A stretch of DNA of 64,000 bases from Neobacillus citreus (GCF_018343545.2 NZ_JAGYPE020000020.1:16627-80626); one strand, 5' to 3'; counted from the first letter of the stretch, positions 52,001 through 61,348 are shown. Translations and numbers: made by a program. The notes: a model not told the origin generated them from the letters alone.

Positions 52001-52795
52001 ATGGAAGAACAATTAGTCCTCATTGAGAAAAAAGGAAGAATTGCCTACGTAATTTTAAATCGACCGGAAAAATTAAATGCATTAAGCAGGGAGCTGTTTC
52101 AAGCCTTCGACAAGGCCCTTGACGAGCTTGAAAAAGACCAGGATATCAGTGTGTTAATCATAAAAGGAAATGGCAGGGCTTTCAGCGTAGGCTACGACGT
52201 TGGCAAATACAGGGAGCCAAGCGTCACGGAGGACAGAGATTACTTGGAAGAATGCACAAGGCGCTGGATTAGACTTTGGGAATATCCGAAGCCGGTCATT
52301 GCGCAGGTTCAAGGATTTGCTTTAGCGGGTGGAACTCAAATGCTGGCTTGCTGCGATATTGTCATCACTGATAAGAAGGCCCAATTTGGTTTCCCATCCC
52401 TGCCTCTTGGTGGTGGATTTGTCGGCATTTATTGGGGCTGGCATGTCGGGCCGCAGCGCGCAAAAATGTTAGACCTTACTGCAGGAAGCCGCATAAGTGG
52501 AGAAAAAGCTGTGCAATACGGGTTTGCAGCAGAGTGCTTTGATGCGGATTGTCTTGAGGAAGAAACATTAAAGATCGCAAGAGGCATTGCTAAAACTCCA
52601 GCGGATGTATTGAAGCTGAAAAAAATGGCCCATAATCGGATTATGGATTTACAAGGGTTCCGTACCGGTTTGATGTATGGACCCGAACAAGATGCGATTA
52701 TCCATACTGCTGAAGGTATCAAGCTAATGTACCGTAAAATCAATGAACTAGGCTTAAAAGGCACAATTGAATGGTTTAACAGCCAGGAAGTGTAA
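52001..52795 (+). CDS. Crotonase-fold protein lacking both hydratase glutamates
   Basis: Crotonase superfamily member of 264 residues with oxyanion-hole segments AFSVGYDVGKY and GFALAGGTQMLACCD. Where hydratases have two catalytic Glu (GGGCELAMMCD and PEILLG), this protein has Gln (GGTQMLACCD) and Ser (FPSLPLGGG). It is therefore unlikely to be a simple enoyl-CoA hydratase; isomerase, hydrolase, decarboxylase or ring-opening C-C hydrolase chemistry is possible in this fold. It is placed between the thioesterase and a CoA ligase in the sigma-54 operon. RBS AAAGAAAGATTGG is weak. Confidence 0.85.
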   Translation: MEEQLVLIEKKGRIAYVILNRPEKLNALSRELFQAFDKALDELEKDQDISVLIIKGNGRAFSVGYDVGKYREPSVTEDRDYLEECTRRWIRLWEYPKPVIAQVQGFALAGGTQMLACCDIVITDKKAQFGFPSLPLGGGFVGIYWGWHVGPQRAKMLDLTAGSRISGEKAVQYGFAAECFDADCLEEETLKIARGIAKTPADVLKLKKMAHNRIMDLQGFRTGLMYGPEQDAIIHTAEGIKLMYRKINELGLKGTIEWFNSQEV

Positions 52796-52895
52796 CAAGA
52801 AATATATCCAAGTATACAGTCTATCAAACAATGGGGGATTAAGTGCTTCGAGCATTTTTCTCCCCAAAAAGCCAATAAAACAGGGAGGGATATTT

Positions 52896-54515
52896 ATGAT
52901 GGAAACGCGGCTAACAATTGATAAACTACTGTACAGGGCAGAAAAATACTTCCCGAAGAAAGAAGTCATCTCCAGAACTGAAAATGGCATGATCCGCTTA
53001 ACTTATGAGGAATTTGCCAAAAGAACCCGTTCGTTGGCAAGTGTTATGCAAACGCTTGGGGTTAAAAGAGGAGATCGGATCGGGACATTTGCCTGGAATG
53101 ATCACCGGCATTTGGAAGCGTATTTTGCTATTCCCAGCATGGGTGCGGTTTTGCACACCATCAATATCAGGCTTTCTACCGATCATCTGGCATATATCAT
53201 AAACAATGCAGAAGATAAGATCCTGCTTGTCGATAAGGGGCTTTTTCCGTTAATTGAGAGCATAATAGATAAAATTCCTACAGTAAAAGCAATTATCATC
53301 ATGTCGGAAGACGGTGAGCTTTCTCAATCTTCGGAAAAACCCCTCTATAACTATGAATCACTTATTGCAACCGGGGATAATAGTTTCTCTTTTCCAGATG
53401 ATATAGACGAAAATGAAGCTGCTGGACTGTGTTACACCTCGGCAACGACCGGAAATCCAAAGGGTGTATTATCTACTCATCGAAGTATCGTATTGCATAG
53501 CTTGATGCTCGGTCTTACAGATACGATGGGCCTGTCTGAGGAAGATCGGGCGATGCATGTAGTACCAATGTTTCACGTAAACGCGTGGGGATTTCCTTTT
53601 GCGTCCGTTTGGTTTGGCACGACCCAAATATTGCCTGGTCCAAACTTTACTTCGCAAACACTCTTGGAATTGATAGAGTCTGAACGTGTAACGATAACGG
53701 CAGGTGTACCGACTGTATGGATCGGAGTTCTAAATGAATTGAATAGAAAAAGTTATGATTTATCCAGCCTGCGTTATATCCTATGCGGCGGGTCGGCGGC
53801 ATCGAAAGGGTTGATATCCTCATTTATGGAAAAATACAACGTGCCGATCATGCATGCTTACGGGATGACAGAAACGGGACCGGTGGCTACAGTCAGCAAA
53901 CTAAAAAGCTACCATCAAAATCTATCAACAGAAGAAAAAATAAACCAGCTTACTAAACAAGGAATACCAGTGCCTTTGATAGATATTAATGTCATAAATG
54001 AGTCTGGAGAAGTAAAAATGGACGGGGAAGAAATGGGAGAGGTCCTCTTTAGGGGGCCATGGATTACTGACCATTACTATAGAAAGCCGGAGCAAACGGC
54101 AGAGGCTATCAAGGATGGCTGGCTTTATTCCGGGGATATAGCCACGATTGATGAGGCAGGGTATATCAAAATAGTAGACCGAACGAAAGATTTGATCAAA
54201 AGCGGCGGCGAATGGATTTCTTCTGTACAGCTTGAGAATGCGCTAATGACCCACGAAGCTGTATTTGAAGCAGCGGTCATTGCGATTCCCCATCCGAAAT
54301 GGCAGGAACGGCCTGTAGCCTTTGTCGTTTTACACGATCATTTTAAAGAAAAGGTGACAAGGGATGATTTGCTTGCATATCTAGCACCACAGTTTGCAAA
54401 ATGGTGGCTGCCGGACGAGGTTCTATTTATCCAGGAGGTACCGAAAACAGGTGTTGGTAAGTTCCTAAAAAGGAAACTTCGCGAAGAATATGAGAACTTT
54501 TTTGTTAAAGAATAG
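52896..54515 (+). CDS. Acyl-CoA synthetase, AMP-forming (FadD-like)
   Basis: A 539-residue ANL ligase: A3 motif CYTSATTGNPKGVLSTHRS (Ala where Gly is common), A5 HAYGMTETGPVAT, A7 YSGDIATID, A8 RTKDLIKSGGEWIS and the C-terminal A10 lysine in PKTGVGKFLKRKL. It activates a medium or long acid with ATP and CoA. The start at 52896 (two adjacent ATG) is set by AGGGAGGG; the 44-residue upstream extension overlaps the crotonase gene and is unlikely. It ends the third sigma-54 operon. Confidence 0.9.
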   Translation: MMETRLTIDKLLYRAEKYFPKKEVISRTENGMIRLTYEEFAKRTRSLASVMQTLGVKRGDRIGTFAWNDHRHLEAYFAIPSMGAVLHTINIRLSTDHLAYIINNAEDKILLVDKGLFPLIESIIDKIPTVKAIIIMSEDGELSQSSEKPLYNYESLIATGDNSFSFPDDIDENEAAGLCYTSATTGNPKGVLSTHRSIVLHSLMLGLTDTMGLSEEDRAMHVVPMFHVNAWGFPFASVWFGTTQILPGPNFTSQTLLELIESERVTITAGVPTVWIGVLNELNRKSYDLSSLRYILCGGSAASKGLISSFMEKYNVPIMHAYGMTETGPVATVSKLKSYHQNLSTEEKINQLTKQGIPVPLIDINVINESGEVKMDGEEMGEVLFRGPWITDHYYRKPEQTAEAIKDGWLYSGDIATIDEAGYIKIVDRTKDLIKSGGEWISSVQLENALMTHEAVFEAAVIAIPHPKWQERPVAFVVLHDHFKEKVTRDDLLAYLAPQFAKWWLPDEVLFIQEVPKTGVGKFLKRKLREEYENFFVKE

Positions 54516-54576
54516 GCCAAAAATAATTTCCAACTTTTGTGTTTCAAATGTTTCGAGCTGTTCCAAGTGTTTCAAT

Positions 54577-54596
54577 ATGTTTCAATTTTGAAACGT
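54577..54596. promoter_or_regulatory. Enhancer-like palindrome upstream of P4
   Basis: ATGTTTCA-attt-TGAAACGT, same arms and four-base spacer as at 47933; about 150 bases upstream of the -24 box. Extra direct copies of GTTTCA lie at 54541 and 54569. Confidence 0.75.
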
Positions 54597-54734
54597 TTTA
54601 TTTTACAACGTGGCACATAGCAATTATTTGGATGGATAGATGGTTTGTTTTAACAGGAGGCTTTTTCCTGAAATGTATAGGAACTGCAGCGGTTCATGAA
54701 GGGTTTAACAGATTAAAAGCCATTATCATTAAAT

Positions 54735-54752
54735 TTGGCACAATATTTGCAT
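54735..54752 (+). promoter_or_regulatory. Sigma-54 promoter P4
   Basis: TTGGCACAATATTTGCAT: GG at 54737-54738, GC at 54749-54750, ten bases between; full consensus match. Confidence 0.92.
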
Positions 54753-54983
54753 TATTAAAGATGAAAAGAATTTTCCCGCTTTAGTAAAGAATTCCCATGC
54801 GATTTAACGTGGCTTTTAAAGGGATTTTGTCTGAATATGTCAAATTGATATGTTTAGGAATTTTCCTGTTGTAAGGGTTTTCAGCTGAGCATCCATTCAG
54901 GTGAAAAATGATTAGTTCGAAAGTGGAGGTTTAAATTCTTTATTAATACTAAACAACTAATAAATTTTGAAAGGAATGTTAAT

Positions 54984-56048
54984 ATGACAAATCACAAAAA
55001 TGAAATGAGCTTTGGTCTATTTTTCCTGAATTCAAAATCACCCTTTAAATCGGAAGACGAAGAATTAAGAAACGGTTTGGAGCAAATCAAAGTGGCAGAT
55101 GAACTTGGCTTCCACAGTGCCTGGATGGCTGAACACAATGCCAGAGACTACGGGGTTGTCACTTCATCAACCGTTTACTTAGCAGCCGCGGCTGCCCAGA
55201 CAAAAAGAATTAAACTAGGATCTGCCGTTGCCAGATTACCTTTGCACCATCCAATGCAGCTGGCTGAAGAAATGACTTTAGTTGACGTCATCAGTAACGG
55301 CCGGCTTTATGTGGGAGTTGGGAAAGGGTATGACAAATTAGAATTTGATGCTTACAATGTGGATTTCGATGAGAGACATGCTAGGTTCGAAGAATCTCTA
55401 GATATTTTAAAAGCAGCATTATACAATCCGAGAATTTCTTATTCAGGCAAATTTTATAATTTCAATGATATTCCAATTAATCCAAGGCCAATTCAACAGC
55501 CTGGCCCGCCCCTCTTCGTCATGGTTTCTTCAAATGATGCGTCCATTATCAATGCTGCAAAAGATGGCTACTCGTTTGTTTTAGGCGGCATCAAAAACGA
55601 TGATACTCTCCATAAAATCAATTTGTACCAAGAAACGGCCCTTGCTGCTGGATACTCGGAGGAATACGTAAATGAAGCTATGGCCCGATCAGGCAAGCTC
55701 CTTTTCGTTTATGTTGCCGAAACGGATGAACAGGCGTATGAAGAATTTGAAGAAGGATTAATGTGGTATATGTCTGAACGGGATAATCGTCCAGTGTTCG
55801 GTGTGGTTCAGCGGGATAAAGTACTTGATTATAATGAATTCCTCAAATCCGAAAACGCGATTGTCGGTTCTCCTGAAAAGGTTCGGAAAGATATTGAGAA
55901 ATTCCGCGAAGAAACAGGGCTGAATAACATTATTTGTTGGATGAATATCGGTGGTCAGCCTAATGATCGGGTGATTAAATCGATGAATTTGTTCTCCAAA
56001 GAGGTAATGCCTTATTTCTGCAATGTAGAAGCCTACCAAAAAATTTAA
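54984..56048 (+). CDS. LLM class flavin-dependent monooxygenase (bacterial luciferase-like)
   Basis: A 354-residue TIM-barrel flavoprotein of the luciferase family. Seen are FHSAWMAEHNARDYGVVTSS (active-site His region), TKRIKLGSAVARLPLHHPMQLAEEMTLVDVISNGRLYVGVGKGYDKLEF and MNIGGQPNDRVIKSMNLFSKEVMP. Such enzymes use reduced FMN from a partner reductase to insert oxygen, for instance in Baeyer-Villiger oxidation, desulfonation or chelator cleavage. Two candidate partner reductases (61349, 61893) lie in the same cluster. RBS GAAAGGAATG. It heads the fourth sigma-54 unit. Confidence 0.87.
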   Translation: MTNHKNEMSFGLFFLNSKSPFKSEDEELRNGLEQIKVADELGFHSAWMAEHNARDYGVVTSSTVYLAAAAAQTKRIKLGSAVARLPLHHPMQLAEEMTLVDVISNGRLYVGVGKGYDKLEFDAYNVDFDERHARFEESLDILKAALYNPRISYSGKFYNFNDIPINPRPIQQPGPPLFVMVSSNDASIINAAKDGYSFVLGGIKNDDTLHKINLYQETALAAGYSEEYVNEAMARSGKLLFVYVAETDEQAYEEFEEGLMWYMSERDNRPVFGVVQRDKVLDYNEFLKSENAIVGSPEKVRKDIEKFREETGLNNIICWMNIGGQPNDRVIKSMNLFSKEVMPYFCNVEAYQKI

Positions 56049-56206
56049 AGTCGTTGTTGGAATAAATCGCAAAATAGAAGGATGCAGCATGATAGGGGGC
56101 TGCCGGAAGATTCTTTGTGGAATAAATGGAACCGGCTGGCCCCTTTTTTGAAGCATACAATCTTTCCCTTATTAATGAAGAATAAATAGAAAGGGGATTT
56201 GGTACT

Positions 56207-56665
56207 TTGTTGAATAAAATCATTAAATATATAACGGACATTAATAAATGGATAGCTTATGTCGGCCTCTTGTTGATGGTGGCCCTTGTCTTTTGTTTTT
56301 CTGTATCAAGGACGATCGGCGTTCCCATTATCGGTGATATCGAAATTGTTCAATTTCTTATGGCTGTCATCATCTTTGCCTCACTAGCCTTTACGGAATC
56401 GGAAAACTCCCACATATCAATCGGGATTTTTACGGAGAAATTGCCTTTATTCCTTCAAAATATACTGGGAATAATCGGGAAATTGATTACATTAGTTTTC
56501 TGCCTCCTTGTAATCTGGGTTTTTATTGAAAAAATGGAATATTCAACAACCTCCTTGCTCTTAAAAATTCCTTTATATCCTTTTAAATATTTATTGATTA
56601 TCGGATTTGCAGCATGGTGTTTAGAAATCATCAAGAAATTTGCAAATAAAAAATTCATCGACTAG
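56207..56665 (+). CDS. TRAP transporter small permease (DctQ family)
   Basis: A 152-residue four-helix membrane protein with MLNKIIKYITDINKWIAYVGLLLMVALVFCFSVSRTIG at the N-terminus and SLAFTESENSHISIGIFTEKLP, the DctQ hallmark. It starts at TTG 56207 with AAGGGGA nine bases upstream. It forms the membrane complex with the large permease 38 bases downstream. Its binding protein is probably the one at 40009. Confidence 0.88.
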   Translation: MLNKIIKYITDINKWIAYVGLLLMVALVFCFSVSRTIGVPIIGDIEIVQFLMAVIIFASLAFTESENSHISIGIFTEKLPLFLQNILGIIGKLITLVFCLLVIWVFIEKMEYSTTSLLLKIPLYPFKYLLIIGFAAWCLEIIKKFANKKFID

Positions 56666-56703
56666 GAAAATACTCAATTAAGGATTAGATAAAGGAGTGA
56701 TCT

Positions 56704-58017
56704 ATGTTGTCCATTACTGCTGTAAGTATTATCGTTATAATCGCGGTTTTTGTCCTGATGTTTCTCCGAGTACCCATCGCTGTCTCGATGGCTGTTCCGG
56801 CCTGTTTGGGGATTGTGTATCTAAAAGGATGGGAAACGCTGTTTTCTGTTGTTAACACCAACGTTTGGGAACAAAGCTTTTCTTATACGTTAAGTACCAT
56901 TCCCCTATTTGTCCTGATGGGCCAGTTATTATATTATTCAGACCTGACGACGGAATTGTTCACGGCCTTTCGGAACTGGCTCAACCAATTAAAAGGCGGA
57001 TTAGGTATTGCCACAGTCGGAGCTTCCGCCATGTTTGCAGCCGCATCCGGTTCCAGCTTAGCCACAACTGGAACCATGGGAGTCATGGCTGCAAAAGAAA
57101 TGTTAAATGCCGGATATAGCAAAAGCTTAACAGGAGGGTCCATAGCAGCCGGAGGAACACTCGGAATTTTGATTCCACCAAGTACAATGTTTATCGTCTA
57201 TGGAATGATGACTGAACAATCGATTGGGAAACTGCTAATTGCAGGGATTATTCCCGGGATTTTGTTAACTCTTTTATTTATGTTGGCGATTTCGATCGCC
57301 ATATTTATAAATCCAAACCATCATGTGAAGACAAAAGAAGAGGAAAAGATCAGCTGGAAAGAGAAGTTTAGCTCTTTAAAACCCACTGTTTGGATCGTCG
57401 TTTTGTTTATAATTGTTATTGGCGGTATGTACGTCGGATTTTTCAGCGCGACAGAATCTGCAGGAGTTGGTGCTCTTGGTGCATTTGCGATTGGCTTTGC
57501 CCGCAAGAAATTAACGAAAGAGAAGATTACGGCTACTGTCTATGAAACGATTAAAACGACTGGATTTATTTTTGCTATCGTCATGGGGGCATTTATCTTA
57601 AACTACTTTTTGATGATTACTAGAGTTCCGCAGATGATTTCAGACTTCCTTTTCGCGAGAGATTTATCGGCAGCAATGATCTTTATCCTTATTATTCTTA
57701 TGTACATGGTGCTTGGCTGCGTCATGGACTCCCTCTCAATGGTTGTTGTTACGATTCCAATTATCCTCCCATTAGTAGAGGCACTCGGATTTGATTTAAT
57801 TTGGTTTGGCGTCATTATTGTTTTAGTAGTAGAAATGGCCCTAATCACTCCACCAGTGGGAATGAACTGTTATGTTCTGAATGGTGTAGTAAAAGAACTA
57901 GATTTAGTTAGTATATTTAAAGGGGCCATCATTTTTGTCATTCCGATCCTTGTTTTAATAGCATTACTGTATATTTTCCCTGAAATTGCTTTGTTCTTAC
58001 CGACCTCGGTTAAATAG
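56704..58017 (+). CDS. TRAP transporter large permease (DctM family)
   Basis: A 437-residue, about 12-helix sodium-coupled permease. Typical segments are FVLMGQLLYYSDLTTELFTAFRNWLNQLKGGLGIATVGASAMFAAASGSS, GTLGILIPPSTMFIVYGMMTEQSIG and LITPPVGMNCYVLNGV. It moves the ligand caught by the DctP-type protein, usually a C4-dicarboxylate, keto acid or aromatic acid. RBS AAAGGAGTG. Together with the ABC importer it gives this cluster two uptake systems. Confidence 0.92.
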   Translation: MLSITAVSIIVIIAVFVLMFLRVPIAVSMAVPACLGIVYLKGWETLFSVVNTNVWEQSFSYTLSTIPLFVLMGQLLYYSDLTTELFTAFRNWLNQLKGGLGIATVGASAMFAAASGSSLATTGTMGVMAAKEMLNAGYSKSLTGGSIAAGGTLGILIPPSTMFIVYGMMTEQSIGKLLIAGIIPGILLTLLFMLAISIAIFINPNHHVKTKEEEKISWKEKFSSLKPTVWIVVLFIIVIGGMYVGFFSATESAGVGALGAFAIGFARKKLTKEKITATVYETIKTTGFIFAIVMGAFILNYFLMITRVPQMISDFLFARDLSAAMIFILIILMYMVLGCVMDSLSMVVVTIPIILPLVEALGFDLIWFGVIIVLVVEMALITPPVGMNCYVLNGVVKELDLVSIFKGAIIFVIPILVLIALLYIFPEIALFLPTSVK

Positions 58018-58119
58018 TTTCCTTGTATTCAGAATATTTTGATTACGTGTAGTATAATAAATGTTGTAGTCAAAAATTAGAGTTTGGCAAAGTTAAAGGG
58101 AAGCTTGGGAGGATAGATA

Positions 58120-60027
58120 ATGGCAAGACTTATTATATCAGGCTCAGCGCCATTGGATGACTTAATCAAAAGGGCAATAGAAAAGAAAAATAAGTCAATA
58201 AAAGGGCTCGTCATAGAATCAATGGAAGGCCAGCGTATTCTTGATAACAAGAATATCATCACGAATGAAGATGTTGTTATTTGTGGTGCAGCCATTTACA
58301 AAGTTTTTAAAGACCAAAATGATCGAGGGCAATTCGTTCCGATCAGGCTGCAAGTCAACGATTTCCTAGAAGCACTTCAAAAAGGATGCCAATACAGCAA
58401 TGAAGTCAATCTAATCAATTTTAATGATTATATAATTGATAGAAAAATAGACCAATTTGAATCGCTATTTCAGGTCAAGATACATCAATATACGTACGAA
58501 ACATGGGAAGAAGCCGAGGCAATCATTGCACAGCTTAAGGAAAATCGCCAGTCTGTCGTTATTGGTGCCGGGTTGATTACCGGACTTGCTAAAGATAATG
58601 GAATGCATGGAATTGTCTGGTACGGAGAAGAAAGTATTAATCTGGCAGTTGATATTGCTTTAGGTATTCTAAATGTCCGATATGAAGAGAAACGAAATTC
58701 CCAAAGGGAAAATTATATCATGGAGAATTTTAACGAAGGTGTAATTATTTCCAGTGATACGGGACATATCGTTAACGTCAACCGTAAAGCTACTATTCTC
58801 CTTGGAGTTGAGGAAAAGGACCTGCGTGGATTACATGTAAAAGAAATTCTTGTTCAGACAAAAGGTATTGGTAATACTGAATGGAAAAAGGGGATAAAGG
58901 AACAAATTGTCTCCTATAAAGACAAAAATTTCTTGCTGAGTACATTTCCGATTGTTGTAGACCAACATTTTGATGGGATGGTTGGTATTTTTTCTGATAT
59001 TCATGCAGTTCAAGAAAGCGGAAACAGGATTAGACGAAAAATGTATAGCAAACCTAATACTGCTGAATACCAATTTGAAGACATCGTTGGTTCAAGCCAA
59101 GGAATCGTAACCACAATCAAAAAGGCAATCAAATTTTCACGGACCGATTCCAATGTTTTAATTCTTGGAGAAAGCGGGACAGGGAAGGAATTGTTCGCTC
59201 AAAGCATCCATAATAAAAGCTACAGGAAGGACCAACCTTTTGTTGCCATCAACTGTGCTGCAGTACCTGATAACCTGCTTGAATCTGAATTCTTCGGATA
59301 TATCGAAGGGGCGTTTACGGGAGCAAAAAAAGGGGGAAAACCAGGGCTCTTTGAAAAAGCCCATAATGGCACTGTGTTCTTAGATGAGATTGGAGAAATC
59401 CCTTTAAGCATGCAGGCGAAACTTCTTAGGGTTCTCCAAGAGAAAGTGGTCATGCGTGTTGGCAGCACGACCCCTATTCCTGTTAATGTCAGGGTTATTT
59501 CGGCAACAAATGTAAATTTAATCGACAAGGTAAAACATAATGAATTTCGTACGGATTTATATTATCGAATTGCTGTCCTAAATTTGTATCTTCCGCCATT
59601 AAGGAACAGGTTATCTGACCTTGAACCTTTGGTGAAGTTCTTTACAACGAAACACTATCCGCAGTTTGCTCAATTAATCAATGAAAATAGTAAAGAGATC
59701 GCTTATATATTGTCTCAGCATAAGTGGCAGGGGAATATAAGAGAATTGGAAAATACTTTGGAAAGAATGTTTGCTTACTTAGAACATCCTTTTATGGTAA
59801 CAAGGAAAGAATTGCTGCGAAATCTCCGTGAAGCAATAGAGGAAAATAGTATTGTTCTTCAAGAAGAAATGGGGGAACAAGATACATTTCAAGATGTAAT
59901 CAAACAAGTGGAAAAAAAGCAAATCTATGAAGCTCTAAATGCAGCTAATGGAAGCAAGATAGAGGCAGCAAAATTATTAGGCATCAGCCGCAGTACTTTA
60001 TGGAGGAAACTGAATCAGCCAGATTAA
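58120..60027 (+). CDS. Sigma-54 enhancer-binding activator with PrpR-N and PAS domains
   Basis: A 635-residue transcription activator. The N-terminal PrpR-type sensor (about 30-190, with VVIGAGLITGLAKDNGMHGIVW) probably binds an acid or acyl-CoA-related inducer; a PAS domain follows (about 200-300, IVNVNRKATILLGVEEKDLRG). The AAA+ domain (about 325-550) has Walker A GESGTGKE (about 350), the sigma-54 contact loop GAFTGA (about 396) and Walker B VFLDEIGEIP. A Fis-type HTH closes the protein (KIEAAKLLGISRSTLWRKLNQ). RBS GGGAGGATAG. It is the obvious activator of P1-P4. Confidence 0.93.
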   Translation: MARLIISGSAPLDDLIKRAIEKKNKSIKGLVIESMEGQRILDNKNIITNEDVVICGAAIYKVFKDQNDRGQFVPIRLQVNDFLEALQKGCQYSNEVNLINFNDYIIDRKIDQFESLFQVKIHQYTYETWEEAEAIIAQLKENRQSVVIGAGLITGLAKDNGMHGIVWYGEESINLAVDIALGILNVRYEEKRNSQRENYIMENFNEGVIISSDTGHIVNVNRKATILLGVEEKDLRGLHVKEILVQTKGIGNTEWKKGIKEQIVSYKDKNFLLSTFPIVVDQHFDGMVGIFSDIHAVQESGNRIRRKMYSKPNTAEYQFEDIVGSSQGIVTTIKKAIKFSRTDSNVLILGESGTGKELFAQSIHNKSYRKDQPFVAINCAAVPDNLLESEFFGYIEGAFTGAKKGGKPGLFEKAHNGTVFLDEIGEIPLSMQAKLLRVLQEKVVMRVGSTTPIPVNVRVISATNVNLIDKVKHNEFRTDLYYRIAVLNLYLPPLRNRLSDLEPLVKFFTTKHYPQFAQLINENSKEIAYILSQHKWQGNIRELENTLERMFAYLEHPFMVTRKELLRNLREAIEENSIVLQEEMGEQDTFQDVIKQVEKKQIYEALNAANGSKIEAAKLLGISRSTLWRKLNQPD

Positions 60028-60091
60028 TATGTGTAGAAATTTCGAAAAATTGCGTCTACTTACAATAATCTAGTGAAATGAGGTTTAAAGT

Positions 60092-60970
60092 GTGAACGAA
60101 ACGACGGACTTTGTAACCGGATTAACCTTTAGTGAGGGCCCGAGATTTTATAATGGTTACTTCTGGTTTTCTGATTTTTTTAGTAAGCGGGTGTTGAAGG
60201 CTGATATTGACTCCGGAGAAGTTGAAACGGTTTGCCAATTAGATGATCAACCATCGGGCTTGGGATGGCTCCCTGATGGAAGGCTGCTTGTCGTATCCAT
60301 GCTGAATCGAAAAGTTTACTGCTTGGAAAATAACGGGGAGCTAACAGAACACGCAGATTTGAATCCAATTGCCACTTACCATTGCAATGACATGCTTGTT
60401 GACAAAGCAGGAATGGCCTATGTCGGAAATTTCGGCGGAAATCTTTCTGCTATGGCTAAAAAATACGGCCGGGAAGCATTGAAAAATATGGAACTGCCAA
60501 CCGCTGCTATTGCTTGTATTGGGCCGAATGGAGATATAAAAGTTGTCGCTGAAAACATGCTTTTTCCAAACGGGACTGTTTTGACTGATAACGGAAAAAC
60601 AATGATTATCGCAGAAACGTATGGAAATTGTTTGACTGCATTCGATGTGGAAGAAAATGGAATCCTTGTGAACCGGCGGGTATGGGCTCAATTTGAAAAT
60701 ATTTATCCAGACGGCATTTGCATTGACTCAGAAGGAGCGATTTGGGTATCTAATCCAATCGAATCTATGGTCTATCGGGTGATAGAAGGGGGAGAGATAA
60801 CAGATAAAGTTCAAACAAGCCAAAACTGTTATGCTGTTGCCCTAGGTGGAAAAGAAGGAAGGACCCTTTACTGTTGTACCGCACAAACCTCCGACCCTGT
60901 TAATTCGTTTCAGTTGAAATCCGGAAAAATAGAAATAGTAGAAGTGGAGGTTCCTGCTAAACTTGTTTGA
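60092..60970 (+). CDS. SMP-30/gluconolactonase family lactonase
   Basis: A six-bladed beta-propeller hydrolase of 292 residues. The divalent-metal ligands of the family can be placed: Glu15 in SEGPRF, Asn in YHCNDMLVD, Asn in FPNGTVL and Asp in YPDGICID. It opens a lactone ring. In this cluster it is a natural next step after Baeyer-Villiger oxygenation by the luciferase-like enzyme, which is inference. GTG start with GAGGTTTAAAGT before it. Confidence 0.86.
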   Translation: MNETTDFVTGLTFSEGPRFYNGYFWFSDFFSKRVLKADIDSGEVETVCQLDDQPSGLGWLPDGRLLVVSMLNRKVYCLENNGELTEHADLNPIATYHCNDMLVDKAGMAYVGNFGGNLSAMAKKYGREALKNMELPTAAIACIGPNGDIKVVAENMLFPNGTVLTDNGKTMIIAETYGNCLTAFDVEENGILVNRRVWAQFENIYPDGICIDSEGAIWVSNPIESMVYRVIEGGEITDKVQTSQNCYAVALGGKEGRTLYCCTAQTSDPVNSFQLKSGKIEIVEVEVPAKLV

Positions 60971-61005
60971 AGGATTACTATTTTATAGGATGGGAGGTCC
61001 TGGTT

Positions 61006-61299
61006 GTGTTAACACCTAATGTAAATGTTCCAGACTATACCTTTCAAAAAAGTATTGAAATGAACTACGGAATCAATCGCGGTATTTATAACAGGATTGA
61101 TGAATGGTTTTTCGAACAGGGGATACAAGATGTAATGACAAGAAGGCTGGTCATTGTCGAATTTTCTAACTTTGTAGTGGAGCCAAAGATGAATATGGGG
61201 ACAACGGCAAAAACGAGATTCGGAAGCGGCGGCCTTGTGAAAAGACTGAATGATTTTTGGAATGTCAGACCATTGGAAAAGCAGGAAGCTATTAGATAA
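61006..61299 (+). CDS. Hypothetical 97-residue protein in sigma-54 cluster
   Basis: I do not recognise the family. The start is taken as GTG at 61006, with GGGAGG eight bases ahead; an upstream in-frame TTG (60967) overlaps the lactonase end. The product (MLTPNVNVPDYTFQK...) has an aromatic-rich amphipathic centre (MNYGINRGIYNRIDEWFFEQG), a strand LVIVEFSNFVVEP and a Gly/Lys-rich loop, with no signal peptide or membrane helix. Its place between the lactonase and the flavin reductase, with tight spacing on both sides, suggests a subunit or accessory of the oxygenase system. Confidence 0.6.
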   Translation: MLTPNVNVPDYTFQKSIEMNYGINRGIYNRIDEWFFEQGIQDVMTRRLVIVEFSNFVVEPKMNMGTTAKTRFGSGGLVKRLNDFWNVRPLEKQEAIR

Positions 61300-61348
61300 C
61301 GATTATTAATAAATAAAAAATTTTGGCTTCGAGAGGAGAACAATACAA

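Larger units (their letters stand above)
54516..54983. other. Intergenic region with repeated TTTCA boxes and sigma-54 promoter P4
   Basis: The left part (54541-54596) carries several GTTTCA-like direct repeats and a palindrome; P4 lies at 54735-54752. About 230 bases of leader follow before the next gene. Confidence 0.75.

Noticed and set aside
53612..53640. TTGGCACG...TTGC inside the FadD-like gene, resembling a sigma-54 promoter
   Set aside because: The GG to GC distance is about 15 bases instead of 10, and it lies within a coding region.
54539..54784. Open frame in the P4 control region
   Set aside because: It covers the TTTCA palindromes and the sigma-54 promoter, has no ribosome site and a random composition.
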